Positions 52,840 to 64,000 of a stretch of 64,000 nt of DNA are shown one piece after another. Source of the DNA: Corythucha ciliata (taxonomy: Eukaryota; Arthropoda; Insecta; Hemiptera; Tingidae); assembly GCA_038030265.1 (NCBI GenBank), contig CM075941.1, positions 39,556,164 through 39,620,163 on the forward strand, written 5' to 3'. The translations under genes were made by a program, and so were the position numbers. Every line of letters starts with the position of its first letter. Position 1 is the stretch's first letter. A model generated the notes under the pieces. It saw nothing but the letters and a program-made list of their open reading frames with translations. It was not told the origin of the DNA and did not search any database.

Positions 52840-54134
52840 GGATTTTTGGTTTTCTTTTGTTTTTGTGTTTTTTTTAACATAAAAAACTTATTTTTTATTG
52901 TAATTTACGTGATTGATCAAAATTGAACCATTATTTTGAAAGACAAATATTTTCACACCCAGCAGGAAATAGAGTTTTATTTGTAAAACAGTACTCCTCC
53001 AAAACTCAATTGTTTTCAGTTCCCGTAGATTCCTACTGCCAAGAGGACCTGACCAATAGATTCAGGACTTAAAAATGCATACCATAGGATACTATTAGGA
53101 TTTTTCCCTCGAACATTTGCTGATGAATAAGCCATGTCCAAAGATTAAGCCGTTTCGCTCCACTGTGCGGCGGTGCGCCTGTGACAGTCCGTACGGGTGT
53201 GAAGTGCACATAGGTGGTGGATTAGGTGTAAGTTAAAAATTCGAATTGAAAACAAAACTCAATTGTTCAAATTAGACACCTGAAGTCAAATGACCATCCT
53301 GTCAAAAGCGGACTTCGACAAACGGTCTTATTCAGAACGTTTACCAAAGAAGTGTTTAAACCTCGCGATGTCATGTCTGTTAAAATGAAATAAGGTGCGT
53401 CGGGGCAAGTGCGTAGTCGGTCGTTATTCCCACTGTATGGTGCTAAATTGAGCTGCCACCTAGTGGACCCTTTGTAAAACATACTGATGGTTCGAAAGAA
53501 GCTCGCCAGGTTGCGCTGAGATCTAGAATACGCCACCTGGGAGGTTATAAAGCCAAACGTGTGTATGCTCCTCATGTGTTGAGTCCATCTGATGTCATTT
53601 CATCCAATGCCAACCGTAGGATAATCATTTTTCTGGTTGGATTTTTCATGGTGAGTACAAACTTTGGTTGAATTACTTTCATTGTAGACCATAGTGGTTG
53701 CTTCAAGTTCTCTACTTTGATAATTAAGCCCTGGGGCCTATTTCACAAAAGTACTCTGCAACTCTGCAGTTTGCCACATTTTTTTTTTTTTATTACAAGT
53801 TTTCAGTTTTTCTTCGTCAACAGTTGACCCTTGAAGTCGGAAGTATATGTATTTATTTAGTTGGTGAAATACCTAGACGCGAAATGTCTGTGTTAAGGTA
53901 TTTTTCCGTGGATGAAAAAGTGATGAAGATGTTTGCAGGGATGTATGTTCGAGGGGACTAAAATTGCAACGGTATGCCGCGTTCTCCAAGAGGTTTCTAG
54001 TGCCAATGTTTGATTTATGATCAAAGTCAAAACTCGATCGTCTGCGAATATAACTATGGCTACCATTTTATGGGGTCAAGGAAGATGATTCTTCACGAAC
54101 GTAGAAAAATAATGGCTGACTACTAGTGTGATAG
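52840..54134. other. Gene-free stretch
   Basis: AT-rich, short frames only. A T run lies at 53780-53792. Nothing recognisable on either strand. Confidence 0.4.
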
Positions 54135-54255
54135 GGATGAAAGTTGATTATCGATAAATATAAAATATCGATAATAAGCTTCCGATTATCGATAATTTTT
54201 TATCGATATTGAGCATTCCGATAATTATCGATTATCGAATTTTTACTCGATATTT
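54135..54255. repeat. hAT subterminal array of ATCGAT motifs
   Basis: TAGGGATGAAAG at about 54130 is a plausible hAT terminus. It is followed by a run of seven or eight TATCGATA/ATTATCGA motifs in both orientations within about 110 bp. Such clusters are typical transposase-binding subterminal repeats in hAT elements (family knowledge). Assignment to the transposase at 54578 is by position. Confidence 0.6.
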
Positions 54256-54577
54256 TAAGATGTTTGTTGTTTCTGCATAAATGCAAGAATGAATGACCTT
54301 AGCTACCGTTTCTCTACACTGAAGTTTTGCTTGAAATTCAAAGTAGAATAGTTCAAATGAAAAGTCAAGACTTAATATGATTCGGATTGGATTGGAAGCA
54401 GGAACTCTACCTTACCTCATCTCTTATCATCGTCCTCTACTCCTCTTCAACTTGTTATCTAATCACGAGTTGGTGCGTTGGTGTTGTGCTCTCGCTTTCG
54501 TTCTTTCTAATCAAAGTTTCAAGTTGTTATTTGTGATATTACTTATTGTCATCGTAGTTCTCCTTCATCATCCATCT

Positions 54578-56239
54578 ATGCCGCCCCCTAAGAGTAAGTG
54601 GTGGAGTTTTTTCATCAAAGAAGGGGACCAGAAGGTGAAGTGTAGAACTTGCCAAAAAACGTACAAAACGAGTGGTAACACCACAAACCTCAGGCTTCAT
54701 ATTGAAACCAGTCACCAAGACTTGTTGTTAGGGCGTAAAGATTTCGAAAAATCGAAACCAACATCATCCTCGAACCTTGACGATGACGTGGAAACTCTAC
54801 CTACACCAAAAAAACCTAAGACGAAACCTGAGGACGGATCTTCCACGACACCTGCACCTGCATTACGAACTATGAGCCAACCATCATTAAAGGACTCTTT
54901 TAAAAGCCTCGTTGAATTCCAGGAAGGAGGAAAAAAGCACAGCCAGGTAGGGGCTGCAATTATTTATATGCTTTGTAAAGACAACCTGCCCTTTTCTACG
55001 GTGGAGAAGCAGGGTTTCCGAAAACTCCTCAAGACAGTTGCTCCACACTACAAGGTACCCAGCCGAATCACTATTAAAAAAATGATCGAGGAGAAGTATG
55101 ATTTTGTCTCAAAAGAGTACAAGTTAAAATTCGAGCAGGTCGAATCGTATTCGTTAACAACTGACGTGTGGACCGATAGCCAGCAGACCAGGAGTTTCCT
55201 CGGAGTGACCGTACATTTCGCCCACCTGGGCGAAATGTTTTCTTGTACTCTTGGCGTCATTCAGCTTGAGGAGAAGCACACGTCAGAATATATTGCCAAG
55301 AAACTGGTTGAGGTGGTAGAAGAATGGGGCTTTAAGAAGGAACTCCTTCACTGCGCCGTCACTGACGGGGCAGCAAACATGGTGAAGGCAATTGAAATCG
55401 CGTTTGGGATAAAGAAACATGTGTGGTGCTTTGCGCACTTGCTAAATTTAGTTGCGCAGCGTTCACTTCAAGATTCCGAAGTGTCGCTTGTCATCAAAAA
55501 GGTCAAACACATCGTAACCTGGATGAAACGCAGCGTAAGCGCTAGCGACGAACTTCGAAAAAGTACTAAGTTGAAACTGATTCAGGAAGTGGAAACGCGA
55601 TGGAACTCAACTTTTTCGATGATTGAAAGATTTTTGCTTATTCGTCGGGAGGTCACTGGGGTGATCCTCAATTTCAACTCGGCACCACCAATGACGACAG
55701 GCGCTGAAGTCGAAATCTTGGAAGAATTCAAGGAATTATTAGCTCCTATAGCCGCTGCCACGGAACACATTTCGGGCGAGCATTATATGACCAGTAGCTT
55801 GGCCATCCCAGTAGCCACAAAACTTGAGAAGGTGATTGCGTCGATCGATCCTAACACGACGCTGGCCAATAAACTCAAAACTAATCTTTTGAATGAAATC
55901 AAAAATCGATTTGGCGGGATTGAACAGCATCCTCTTTTGTCTGTGGCCACCATCCTGGATCCAAGGTACAAAACCGTGTATTTTAACGACCCAGAGGCTA
56001 CTGCACGAGCAATAAACCTCATCAAAAAGCTGATTAAATTCTCTGCTTCCACCTCACCGGGAAGAAATTCTCCATCATCAGAAAGTGATGATGGGGGCAA
56101 GCAAGATTTCTTTGGTGACCACAGCAAATTCGTACAAAGAAGCTTCAAGCTTTCGTCAAAAATCAAAGATGTTCAAGGAGATATGCCCGACCAATTGGCT
56201 TTTTATCTGAAATGCAGCAGATTGGAAAATGTCCTCTAA
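54578..56239 (+). pseudogene. BED-finger hAT transposase, C-terminus lost
   Basis: Starts MPPPKSKWWSFFIKEGDQKV. A BED zinc finger follows (VKCRTCQKTYKTSG ... LRLHIETSHQ, residues 20-50) and a Ser/Pro/Lys linker. The hAT catalytic region reads YSLTTDVWTDSQQTRSFLGV, CAVTDGAANMVKAIE, CFAHLLNLVAQRSL and VETRWNSTFSMIERFL. The frame is clean for about 546 codons, then at about 56217 it runs into piggyBac sequence and stops at 56239. The C-terminal dimerisation region with the last catalytic residue is missing, so the enzyme is inactive as found. An ATG-less N-terminal extension (54377-54577) is hydrophobic and probably not coding. Confidence 0.88.
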
Positions 56240-58612
56240 AAAGCGTCCAATCAATGAAGAAATTGGGCAAGAGAGGAGACTCTGACTCAAAAGTAAATTC
56301 TTCAAACGATGTAGTTGCCGTTAGATGGATCGACAATTCAGTCGTAACACTTCTATCCAGTGCCTTCGGAGTGGAGCCATTGGGAAAAGCTGTGAGGTAC
56401 TCATCCCAACAGAAAGCGAAGGTAGAAATATCTCAACCAGCCGTCGTTGGGAAATACAATCAGTTCATGGGTGGTGTGGACCAAATGGACAACAACGTTT
56501 CCAACTATCGCATAAACATCCGAGGCAAAAAGTGGTTTATCCCAATCATTATGTGGATGTTCGACGTTGCGATGAATAACGCGTGGATCCTTTCTCGAAA
56601 ATATGGCCTCGATTTAGATCAGCTGGCTTTCCGTAGAGCTGTGACCAAAGCCCTGCTTCAAATTCACGGCTGCCCTCGTTCAGCCCCTGGACCCAAAAGA
56701 AGGAGACTTTCATCAGCCATTGGGAAAAGCTGTGAGGTACTCATCCCAACAGAAAGCGAAGGTAGAAATATCTCAACCAGCCGTCGTTGGGAAATACAAT
56801 CAGTTCATGGGTGGTGTGGACCAAATGGACACAACGTTTCCAACTATCGCATAAACCATCCGAGGCAAAAAGTGGTTTATCCCAATCATTATGTGGATGT
56901 TCGACGTTTGCGATGAATAACGCGTGGATCCTGTCTCGAAAATATGGCCTCGATTTAGATCAGCTGGCTTTCCGTAGAGCTGTGACCAAAGCCCTGTCTT
57001 CAAATTCAACGGCTGCCCTCGTTCAGGCCCCTGGACCCAAAGAAGGAGACTTTCATCAGCCATTGGGAAAAGCTGTGAGGTACTCATCCCAACAGAAAGC
57101 GAAGGTAGAAATATCTCAACCAGCCGTCGTTGGGAAATACAATCAGTTCATGGGTGGTGTGGACCAAATGGACAACAACGTTTCCAACTATCGCATAAAC
57201 ATCCGAGGCAAAAAGTGGTTTATCCCAATCATTATGTGGATGTTCGACGTTGCGATGAATAACGCGTGGATCCTGTCTCGAAAATATGGCCTCGATTTAG
57301 ATCAGCTGGCTTTCCGTAGAGCTGTGACCAAAGCCCTGCTTCAAATTCACGGCTGCCCTCGTTCAGCCCCTGGACCCAAAAGAAGGAGACTTTCATCAGC
57401 CATTGGGAAAAGCTGTGAGGTACTCATCCCAACAGAAAGCGAAGGTAGAAATATCTCAACCAGCCGTCGTTGGGAAATACAATCAGTTCATGGGTGGTGT
57501 GGACCAAATGGACAACAACGTTTCCAACTATCGCATAAACATCCGAGGCAAAAAGTGGTTTATCCCAATCATTATGTGGATGTTCGACGTTGCGATGAAT
57601 AACGCGTGGATCCTGTCTCGAAAATATGGCCTCGATTTAGATCAGCTGGCTTTCCGTAGAGCTGTGACCAAAGCCCTGCTTCAAATTCACGGCTGCCCTC
57701 GTTCAGCCCCTGGACCCAAAAGAAGGAGACTTTCATCAGCCATTGGGAAAAGCTGTGAGGTACTCATCCCAACAGAAAGCGAAGGTAGAAATATCTCAAC
57801 CAGCCGTCGTTGGGAAATACAATCAGTTCATGGGTGGTGTGGACCAAATGGACAACAACGTTTCCAACTATCGCATAAACATCCGAGGCAAAAAGTGGTT
57901 TATCCCAATCATTATGTGGATGTTCGACGTTGCGATGAATAACGCGTGGATCCTTTCTCGAAAATATGGCCTCGATTTAGATCAGCTGGCTTTCCGTAGA
58001 GCTGTGACCAAAGCCCTGCTTCAAATTCACGGCTGCCCTCGTTCAGCCCCTGGACCCAAAAGAAGGAGACTTTCATCAGTCGACGGAATTATTGCTCATG
58101 AAGCCCGAGGGCACATAATCGCGCCTGGCCGTTCAAGGCGAAGGTGTTATCTGTGTAAAAACAAAACTACAAAAATATGTACGACGTGTGAAGTACCGTT
58201 GCACCATAAATGTCTTGGAATAGGTACCATTCTCAGTTGAATTATGATTTTATACTGAAATACTACAACACGCGTACAATACACTTAAATATTTTACAAA
58301 TATAATTTGGCAGTGAATCTTCCCATGGGGTCGTTTTCGACCCAGCCCTTTCCTGAGAATCCTTTAAGGTTAATTTCCAAATATCAACCCTTTGGTATCA
58401 AAGTGAACCCAAATGATGCAAAATTGTAAGTTTTGTTTATTTTATTGAAAAAAAAAAAGTTCTGGGAACAAATGGGTTACATAAAATGTGTATTCGTCCT
58501 ACCTTAACTTACGTATGCTCCGCCTGGTCCTTTACATGTGAACCCAACTTTAAAAAGTTACAAATTATTCAGAATAAATTTCTAAGGCTGTGTAGTGGTA
58601 GTAGCAGAGAGA
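56220..58612 (+). repeat. Segmental copy of piggyBac 3' end plus LINE flank
   Basis: Matches 61034-62060 nearly base for base, except that one block is multiplied. It begins at ATTGGAAAATGTCC inside the hAT and ends in LINE sequence at TAGTAGCAGAGA. Since it carries the LINE flank of the piggyBac at 59477 it arose by duplication of that locus, not by transposition. Confidence 0.9.
56375..58077 (+). repeat. Five tandem copies of a 340-bp transposase segment
   Basis: Units start (AGCCATTGGGAAAAG) at 56375, 56715, 57058, 57398 and 57738. Spacing is 340, 343, 340 and 340. The parental single copy is at 61191-61529. Each unit encodes the third catalytic Asp region (QFMGGVDQMDNNV). Since 340 is not a multiple of three, the frame changes at every junction, so no long repeat protein results. 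Unit 2 has extra indels. Confidence 0.95.
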
Positions 58613-58739
58613 GTCGTTCTCCAACCTCGGAAGAGTGAACATCGCGCTCCGTGAGCTCTCCGGGTTAGTGTAACAAAGTGTTGGTTTTTTCGCGGTGAAA
58701 GTGAGTGATTTTTGGCGGACAGAACCCTTTAATAGGGAG

Positions 58740-59476
58740 AAACCTTTCTGCCAAATCTTGGATTTTTTGAGAGCGTGCATCGAGCCACACACTCTCTTAG
58801 CTCGTTGAACCATAATTCTGTAGTTAATCGTACTGTCCACAAATTTATAAAATCGGCCACCTACACCCCTTCTGAAGTATCCTTGGTCACCCCGAGGGAG
58901 ATATCCCACTACATTAAGAGTCGTCCCAATAATAAATCCCCGGTCTTTGATACAATTAGTAACGTCCTCCTCAAGCACCTTCCGACAAAAGCTCTGGTTC
59001 TCACTTATTTAATAAAATGTTGTTCATGGGTCATTTCCCGAAGCACTGGAAAACCGCGAAAGTCATAATTCGGCATAAGACAGGAAAAACCCCTTCACTT
59101 CTGTCAAGCTACCGCCCTATTAGTCTTCTACCCACTCTCAGCAAAATTTTTGAAAAAGTAATTCAAGTCAGAATGCTCGCTCATACAAATCAAACCTGCA
59201 TTATAATTAATGAACAGTTTGAGTTCCGTGAGGCTCACTCGACACAAGCACAATTACGTAGGGTAGTCAATGATGTCACGTGTAATTTCACGTGTAATGA
59301 AAACATCCCTCTATCACCATCTGTAAAATACCTAGGTCTCAGGTTGGACTCTAAATTGAATTTCACAAGTCATATTAATAGTCTTGTTGATAAAAGTAAA
59401 CTCTCAATCAGGCTCATGTTCCCCCTACTCCGTCGCGAATCTGGACTGTCCCCAAAAAAAAACAAATTGTTATTAT
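58740..59476 (+). pseudogene. Jockey-type LINE reverse transcriptase, 5' part
   Basis: Reads TPREISHYIKSRPNNKSP, then shifted FPKHWKTAKVI, SSYRPISLLPTLSKIFEKVI and EQFEFREAHSTQAQL, a non-LTR reverse transcriptase. The central catalytic block with the YADD-type box is deleted. It resumes at VKYLGLRLDSKLNFTSHINS. The copy is cut at 59476 by the piggyBac, and the rest lies at 61927. Confidence 0.85.
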
Positions 59477-61926
59477 CCCATTTACGCCCAAGGGGTCATT
59501 TTCGACCCATTCTCGTTTGGTATTTTTATTGCGAGGAGGGTAACAGCATTACAATCGATTCAAGTAAGAATGATGCTAGGAAGGTTAGTCCTCAACAGGT
59601 GTATTTTTTTAGTCTTGATAAAATTCGTAGTGTGGCTGGTATATCAGATTTGTTCAATCAATGTTTCACGACTTTTCATGATGTCAACTTCAAACGATAA
59701 GTGAGTTCATTTCATTACGTTTTTCGTTATATTTCTCTCATATTTACGTTTACTAGGCTTGAGGGAGGATATTTCTTTAGCCCTTCCTTATAAATCACTC
59801 TTTCTCTCTTCGTAGTACTGGAATATTTTTTGTTGGGTCGTTTTCGACCCCATGAGATTAGGCATTGCTATGGCCTCTACTTGGTGCTATTCTTCCACGG
59901 TCTTATAGAGCTTGTTTGTTTTTTAAGAAAAAAAATATTCAAGACAGTGGCAGAAGTTCTGGAGGAGTTGGAGCGCCTCGAAGAAGAAGAGAGGAATGTT
60001 GCAATATTTATAACTCCTCCAGATGGCGATGATACCGAATGTGACTCGGGCGACGAAGACTGTGACGACCCGAACAGACTCAGTGGGAAACAGCTGTTGG
60101 CAGAGGCGGACCTACAGATCGCAGGAAAAAAAGATGATGATGGGGTACCAACTGACGTTTCAAGAACGTTGCCTGAAGTCAACGAAGTCGATTTCCAGAA
60201 AATCAAAAATATTACTTGGAAGAGTGGCGATCTTCCATCGACCTATTGTGGGCACGATCTTGACTTTATTATGCCGTTGACAGTGAGTGAGGCGAGTCAT
60301 CCCGTGGACTTTTTTAAATTATTCTTGTCCGAAGACATCGTCGAAGATATTGTCAAGTTTTCAGTTATGAACACCGCTTCGAAGAACGATTTTTTGTTTA
60401 CATTATCCGTCGACGAAATGTATTGTTTTTTAGGAGTCCTAATCTTAACTGGTTACGCCCCTCTCCCAAGACGAAAAATGTATTGGGAAGAGAGCGATGA
60501 CTACCATAATATTATTGTCTCTAAAGCTATGAGACGTAACAGATTTGACGAAATCATTAAGTATCTCTACGTGTCGGACAATACAAACCTTCCTAAAAAC
60601 GACAAAATGGGAAAAATTCGACCATTGATGAACCAAATGAACACAAAAATTGTACGTTTATCGCCTCTTCAATCGAATTCATCGATTGACGAGTCAATGA
60701 TTCCCTATTTTGGGCGACATGGTCGCCCAAACCATGAACTGCAAGCAGTTCATTATAGAAAAACCTATACGCTTTGGTTTCAAGTTTGGGTCGTCGCCCA
60801 AAAGCTGGGGTACTGCGTATCATTCGATGTCTATCAAGGACGCAGTGTGCCAAAGAAAGGTGAAATGGGTCTAGGAGAGTCGGTGATATGGGAGTTCGCC
60901 CATATTTTAAGGAACAATTTCGAAGGAGCCACGTTTTCTTTGTTTTTCGACAACTTTTTTACTTTTCCATCTCTCATACCTTCATTGAAGGACATGCATT
61001 TTTTTGCAACAGGAACTGTGCGGGAGAACAGGATTGGAAAATGTCCTCTAAAAAGCGTCCAATCAATGAAGAAATTGGGCAAGAGAGGAGACTCTGACTC
61101 AAAAGTAAATTCTTCAAACGATGTAGTTGCCGTTAGATGGATCGACAATTCAGTCGTAACACTTCTATCCAGTGCCTTCGGAGTGGAGCCATTGGGAAAA
61201 GCTGTGAGGTACTCATCCCAACAGAAAGCGAAGGTAGAAATATCTCAACCAGCCGTCGTTGGGAAATACAATCAGTTCATGGGTGGTGTGGACCAAATGG
61301 ACAACAACGTTTCCAACTATCGCATAAACATCCGAGGCAAAAAGTGGTTTATCCCAATCATTATGTGGATGTTCGACGTTGCGATGAATAACGCGTGGAT
61401 CCTGTCTCGAAAATATGGCCTCGATTTAGATCAGCTGGCTTTCCGTAGAGCTGTGACCAAAGCCCTGCTTCAAATTCACGGCTGCCCTCGTTCAGCCCCT
61501 GGACCCAAAAGAAGGAGACTTTCATCAGTCGACGGAATTATTGCTCATGAAGCCCGAGGGCACATAATCGCGCCTGGCCGTTCAAGGCGAAGGTGTTATC
61601 TGTGTAAAAACAAAACTACAAAAATATGTACGACGTGTGAAGTACCGTTGCACCATAAATGTCTTGGAATAGGTACCATTCTTAGTTGAATTATGATTTT
61701 ATACTGAAATACTACAACACGCGTACAATACACTTAAATATTTTACAAATATAATTTGGCAGTGAATCTTCCCATGGGGTCGTTTTCGACCCAGCCCTTT
61801 CCTGAGAATCCTTTAAGGTTAATTTCCAAATATCAACCCTTTGGTATCAAAGTGAACCCAAATGATGCAAAATTGTAAGTTTTGTTTATTTTATTGAAAA
61901 AAAAAAAAGTTCTGGGAACAAATGGG
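59477..61926 (+). mobile_element. piggyBac element, apparently intact, inside LINE
   Basis: Ends CCCATTTACGCCC (59477) and GGGAACAAATGGG (61926) form 13-bp imperfect inverted repeats, flanked by TTAT (59473-59476) and TTAC (61927-61930). Joining the LINE across the element restores NKLLL followed by HKMCIRPTLTY, so the boundaries are firm. Palindromic GGGTCGTTTTCGACCC motifs occur near both ends (about 59493, 59836 and 61787), candidate transposase-binding sites. 2450 bp. Confidence 0.9.
59678..61689 (+). CDS. piggyBac transposase, likely intact (594 aa, two exons)
   Basis: Exon 1 59678-59700 (MMSTSND), intron 59701-59927 (GTGAGT...TTTTTAAG), exon 2 59928-61689. The junction restores KKKIFKTVAEVLEELERLEE. 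The long frame has no ATG of its own near the start, which supports the spliced model. Motifs: SIDESMIPYFGRHGRPNH (Asp at about 60688), FFDNFFTFPSL (about 60949) and KYNQFMGGVDQMDNN (about 61291). The C-terminal zinc finger is CYLCKNKTTKICTTCEVPLHHKC. No stop or frameshift. It would excise and insert at TTAA-like sites in the nucleus. The only full-length undamaged piggyBac in the window. Confidence 0.88.
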
Positions 61927-62490
61927 TTACATAAAATGTGTATTCGTCCTACCTTAACTTACGTATGCTCCGCCTGGTCCTTTACATGTGAACCCAACTT
62001 TAAAAAGTTACAAATTATTCAGAATAAATTTCTAAGGCTGTGTAGTGGTAGTAGCAGAGACACTAGGATCACCGCCCTGCACGATGTGTGCAGCATCCAA
62101 TACATTAGACAGTATATCCTAAGCTTAACTACAAAAATGCTAAACAAATTTAAAAACTCAGAAAACCCGTTAATAAAGGAGATTGTACCATACGATTTGT
62201 TGGCTCCTACTAACACAAAAGACTAGGGCATAATGTTCGAGATATTGTGCAAGGTATCAAATAATAGTAGTCTATTTATTACTCATTTGTTTTTTATTGT
62301 AGTGTTATGCTTTCGGGTGGAGGGGTTTTTTATAGTCTTCCCCTCCAACTAGTCATAGTTTCTAAATTCCAAGTATTTGTATATTAAAATAGAGTAGCAA
62401 TATGTATAGTTTGTACTGGATGCTTATTATAACTTGGCGTACCTCTGTACAAATTTTTTTTAATAAACGTCATTCAATTCATTCAAAAAA
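61927..62490 (+). pseudogene. Jockey-type LINE, 3' part and untranslated tail
   Basis: Continues the LINE after the piggyBac: HKMCIRPTLTYVCSAW, PNFKKLQIIQNKFLRLCSGS and LHDVCSIQYIRQYIL, stop at 62226. A 3' untranslated region of about 260 bp ends AATAAACGTCATTCAATTCA plus an A-rich tail near 62487, the LINE's 3' end. Confidence 0.85.
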
Positions 62491-62750
62491 AATTGGATGC
62501 ATTCCAAATTTACAGTGCACTCTCGAAATGAAGGAGAATTTCAAACCCGAGTTATGAGAGAAATCCCCCTGCTCTTATTAGAATACGAAACCCGTGCGAA
62601 ATGACTAGATCAGCTAATTAAAGACAGATAAATAGCTAAGAAAAATATAGAGTAAGTTAGTCGATAGAGGTAACGCGTAATGTAAAGTTGTGTTGACAAA
62701 AAATTAAGTTTTCTTTTTAAAAACTGTTTTCGCGAGCTAATTCATTTAAC
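62491..62750 (+). mobile_element. Presumed 3' part of a 5' LTR
   Basis: Non-coding AT-rich sequence that must contain the LTR ending just before the primer binding site at 62751. The LTR start and a second LTR are not visible in the window. Confidence 0.4.
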
Positions 62751-62768
62751 TGGCGCCCGAACAGGGAG
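62751..62768 (+). promoter_or_regulatory. Primer binding site, tRNA-Lys type
   Basis: TGGCGCCCGAACAGGGAG matches the 3' end of a tRNA-Lys over 17 bases, as used by retroviruses and several LTR-retrotransposon groups. A leader of about 640 bp without a clear long frame follows. Confidence 0.75.
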
Positions 62769-63402
62769 TGGCTAAAAGTGTGAGTGAAAATTCGGCAACT
62801 TTTTGTGAAAGAAAAGTTAAAACTAGTTATACGGCGTGACCAATTGTCCCACCATCTCTCGGAAATTCAAAAAGCATCCTCTTTCGGATCTTTTGTCGTT
62901 GTCCCACAATTTTCGGGAACTCTAGTTGAAGTGTGATCGTTCCCACTTTCGCCGCCGAAAAAGCCAAAAAGAACAACAATTTTCGAACATCCACCTTCGA
63001 AAATATTGGACCTTCTCGCTCGAAAACAAAGACCCCCCGAGTCCCGAAAACACCTCGAGAATCAACAACTTTACTAACGAACACTCAATTGAGAAAGAAA
63101 GCTGTGGTGAATTTCCCAGTTTATTCTCATCAAGTTCGTTTACGTTACTCCTCGGATTAAAGACTTTGTGTGCGGTGGTCAATTCCCCCGGACCGTCTTC
63201 TTGGTCGCAGCATCGACTCTCTCGCTTTAGTAGTTGTAAGTTTGTTTTTCTATTCTTTCCATTGTTATAGTTTTGAGCTCAAGAAATAAGACTCTAATCT
63301 AAATAATCGTCGAAAAATAGTAAGCTATATAAAATATTCACTCTTAAAAATCATTTTTCATTCAAATTTCATTTTAAAACTAAAGACTAAATAATAAAAA
63401 GG

Positions 63403-63588
63403 GCAGCTAATAGGCAAATTCGTAGAGAAGATTATGATCGTTTACCGTTGTGTGACGGAAACCCCACGGAAATTGTACATTTTGTTTCGGCAGCAACGAA
63501 CATTCTTAACGCGGTATGTGCCAAGACAACGCTGAGAGAGCGCACGCTGAGTGGGAAAGGGGTACAAGAAACCAATGTACTACAATGA
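63403..63588 (+). pseudogene. LTR-retrotransposon Gag-like start, truncated
   Basis: Frame ANRQIRREDYDRLPLCDGNP, EIVHFVSAATNILNAV, resembling the early Gag region of gypsy-group elements (a short basic start, then xFxGxP and a helical stretch). It stops at 63586-63588, overlapping the P-element fragment. Weak by itself, supported by the primer site upstream. Confidence 0.4.
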
Positions 63589-64000
63589 CATTGAGTACTT
63601 GGAAGGTTGTATAGTGCCCTTAATACGCTATTTATTCGAGATTAAGGACGCCGGAAACCATTTTATCAAGGCTCGAAAAGAAAATTTATTGTTGGCTTCG
63701 CTGTCGGGGCTCTTTCTGTGATGGAAATATCCACAAATTTGCTTCTCCTGATGGATCCTTCAAATATTTATTGACGTATAGGTTCTCCCGGGACCACATT
63801 GAGCTCCTCTTTCCCCCCAAAAAAAGGAGCCGCCAAGGATTTAATAACGACACTAATGTTGTTCAATTTGCCGCAGCTATGAGAAGCATAGTTATAAAGA
63901 ACAGCATTACGGCTTCTCCATCCTCAAATGCTGTTGCGTTGGAAGAGGACCCTGCCGTTTGCATATTCGAAATTAAATGGCGAAAAAAGCAACGGAGGGC
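63563..64000 (+). pseudogene. P-element (THAP9-like) transposase fragment, runs off end
   Basis: Reads YLEGCIVPLIRYLFEIKDAG, then after a frameshift KFIVGFAVGALSVMEISTNL, and after another YLLTYRFSRDHIELLF and RSRQGFNNDTNVVQFAAAMR, the C-terminal region of P-superfamily transposases. No THAP finger or catalytic core is present in the window. At least two frame changes. The remainder lies beyond 64000. Confidence 0.8.

Noticed and set aside
54377..54577. N-terminal extension of the BED-finger hAT with a hydrophobic stretch
   Set aside because: BED proteins are nuclear and start near MPPPKSKWW; the upstream frame is probably untranslated leader.
56325..57942. Multiple ORFs (84-271 codons) across the piggyBac array
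   Set aside because: Overlapping frames of the same 340-bp repeat; only the third-Asp segment is real transposase sequence and none has a complete domain.

Overview
This is eukaryotic DNA from an invertebrate, most likely an arthropod. The evidence is short GT-AG introns (about 50-230 bp), poly(A) and homopolymer tracts, and a dense mix of arthropod-style mobile elements (BEL/Pao, Ty3/gypsy, jockey-type LINE, piggyBac, PIF/Harbinger, hAT, mariner-like, P element, Maverick/Polinton) together with endogenised RNA-virus fragments. No cellular housekeeping gene is recognisable. The species cannot be told from the sequence. Nearly everything is a mobile element, a relic, or an unrecognised small spliced gene, and the locus looks like a transposon trap (centromere-proximal or piRNA-cluster-like; this is inference).

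Layout. 1-4600: a broken piggyBac-like element and a BEL/Pao integrase carrying a 483-bp internally deleted derivative with TTAA ends. 4690-6382: a decayed flavivirus-like NS3 (protease plus helicase) copy. 6652-7600: a broken unrecognised ORF that shares a 70-bp repeat with the BEL flank. 7600-13500: mostly gene-poor, with a short RdRp relic of a virga-like plus-strand RNA virus at 11097-11560. 13516-16385: complete PIF/Harbinger element 1, with a four-exon Myb/SANT-like partner gene convergent with its transposase. 18750-20000: a small TATA-driven two-exon gene whose 3' end lies in one arm of a large inverted repeat. 21590-23110: a PIF remnant and two minisatellites. 23653-39192: a 15.5-kb Maverick/Polinton with ~490-bp inverted terminal repeats and a 6-bp target duplication. 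It carries protein-primed DNA polymerase B fused to zinc fingers, a chromodomain integrase, a BIR-domain (IAP-like) protein, several small genes, and nested hAT and mariner insertions. 41967-45090: PIF/Harbinger element 2, whose partner gene has a start codon created by splicing. 45419-46455: an unrecognised four-exon gene. 47343-52800: shuffled Ty3/gypsy pieces, a second Polinton PolB relic and a piggyBac scrap. 54135-56217: a truncated BED-finger hAT. 56220-58612: a segmental copy of a piggyBac 3' end with a 340-bp block amplified five times. 58775-62490: a jockey-type LINE interrupted by an apparently intact piggyBac (59477-61926). 62750-64000: LTR-retrotransposon leader and Gag-like sequence, then a P-element transposase fragment running off the end.

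Functionally, the best-preserved units are selfish: piggyBac (59678-61689) and both Harbinger pairs have long or phase-consistent reading frames and may have been active recently. The Polinton is structurally complete at its ends, but polymerase, integrase and two small genes carry frameshifts or stops, and no capsid, packaging-ATPase or protease gene was recognised. Many breaks lie near homopolymers, so assembly error must be weighed against true decay.
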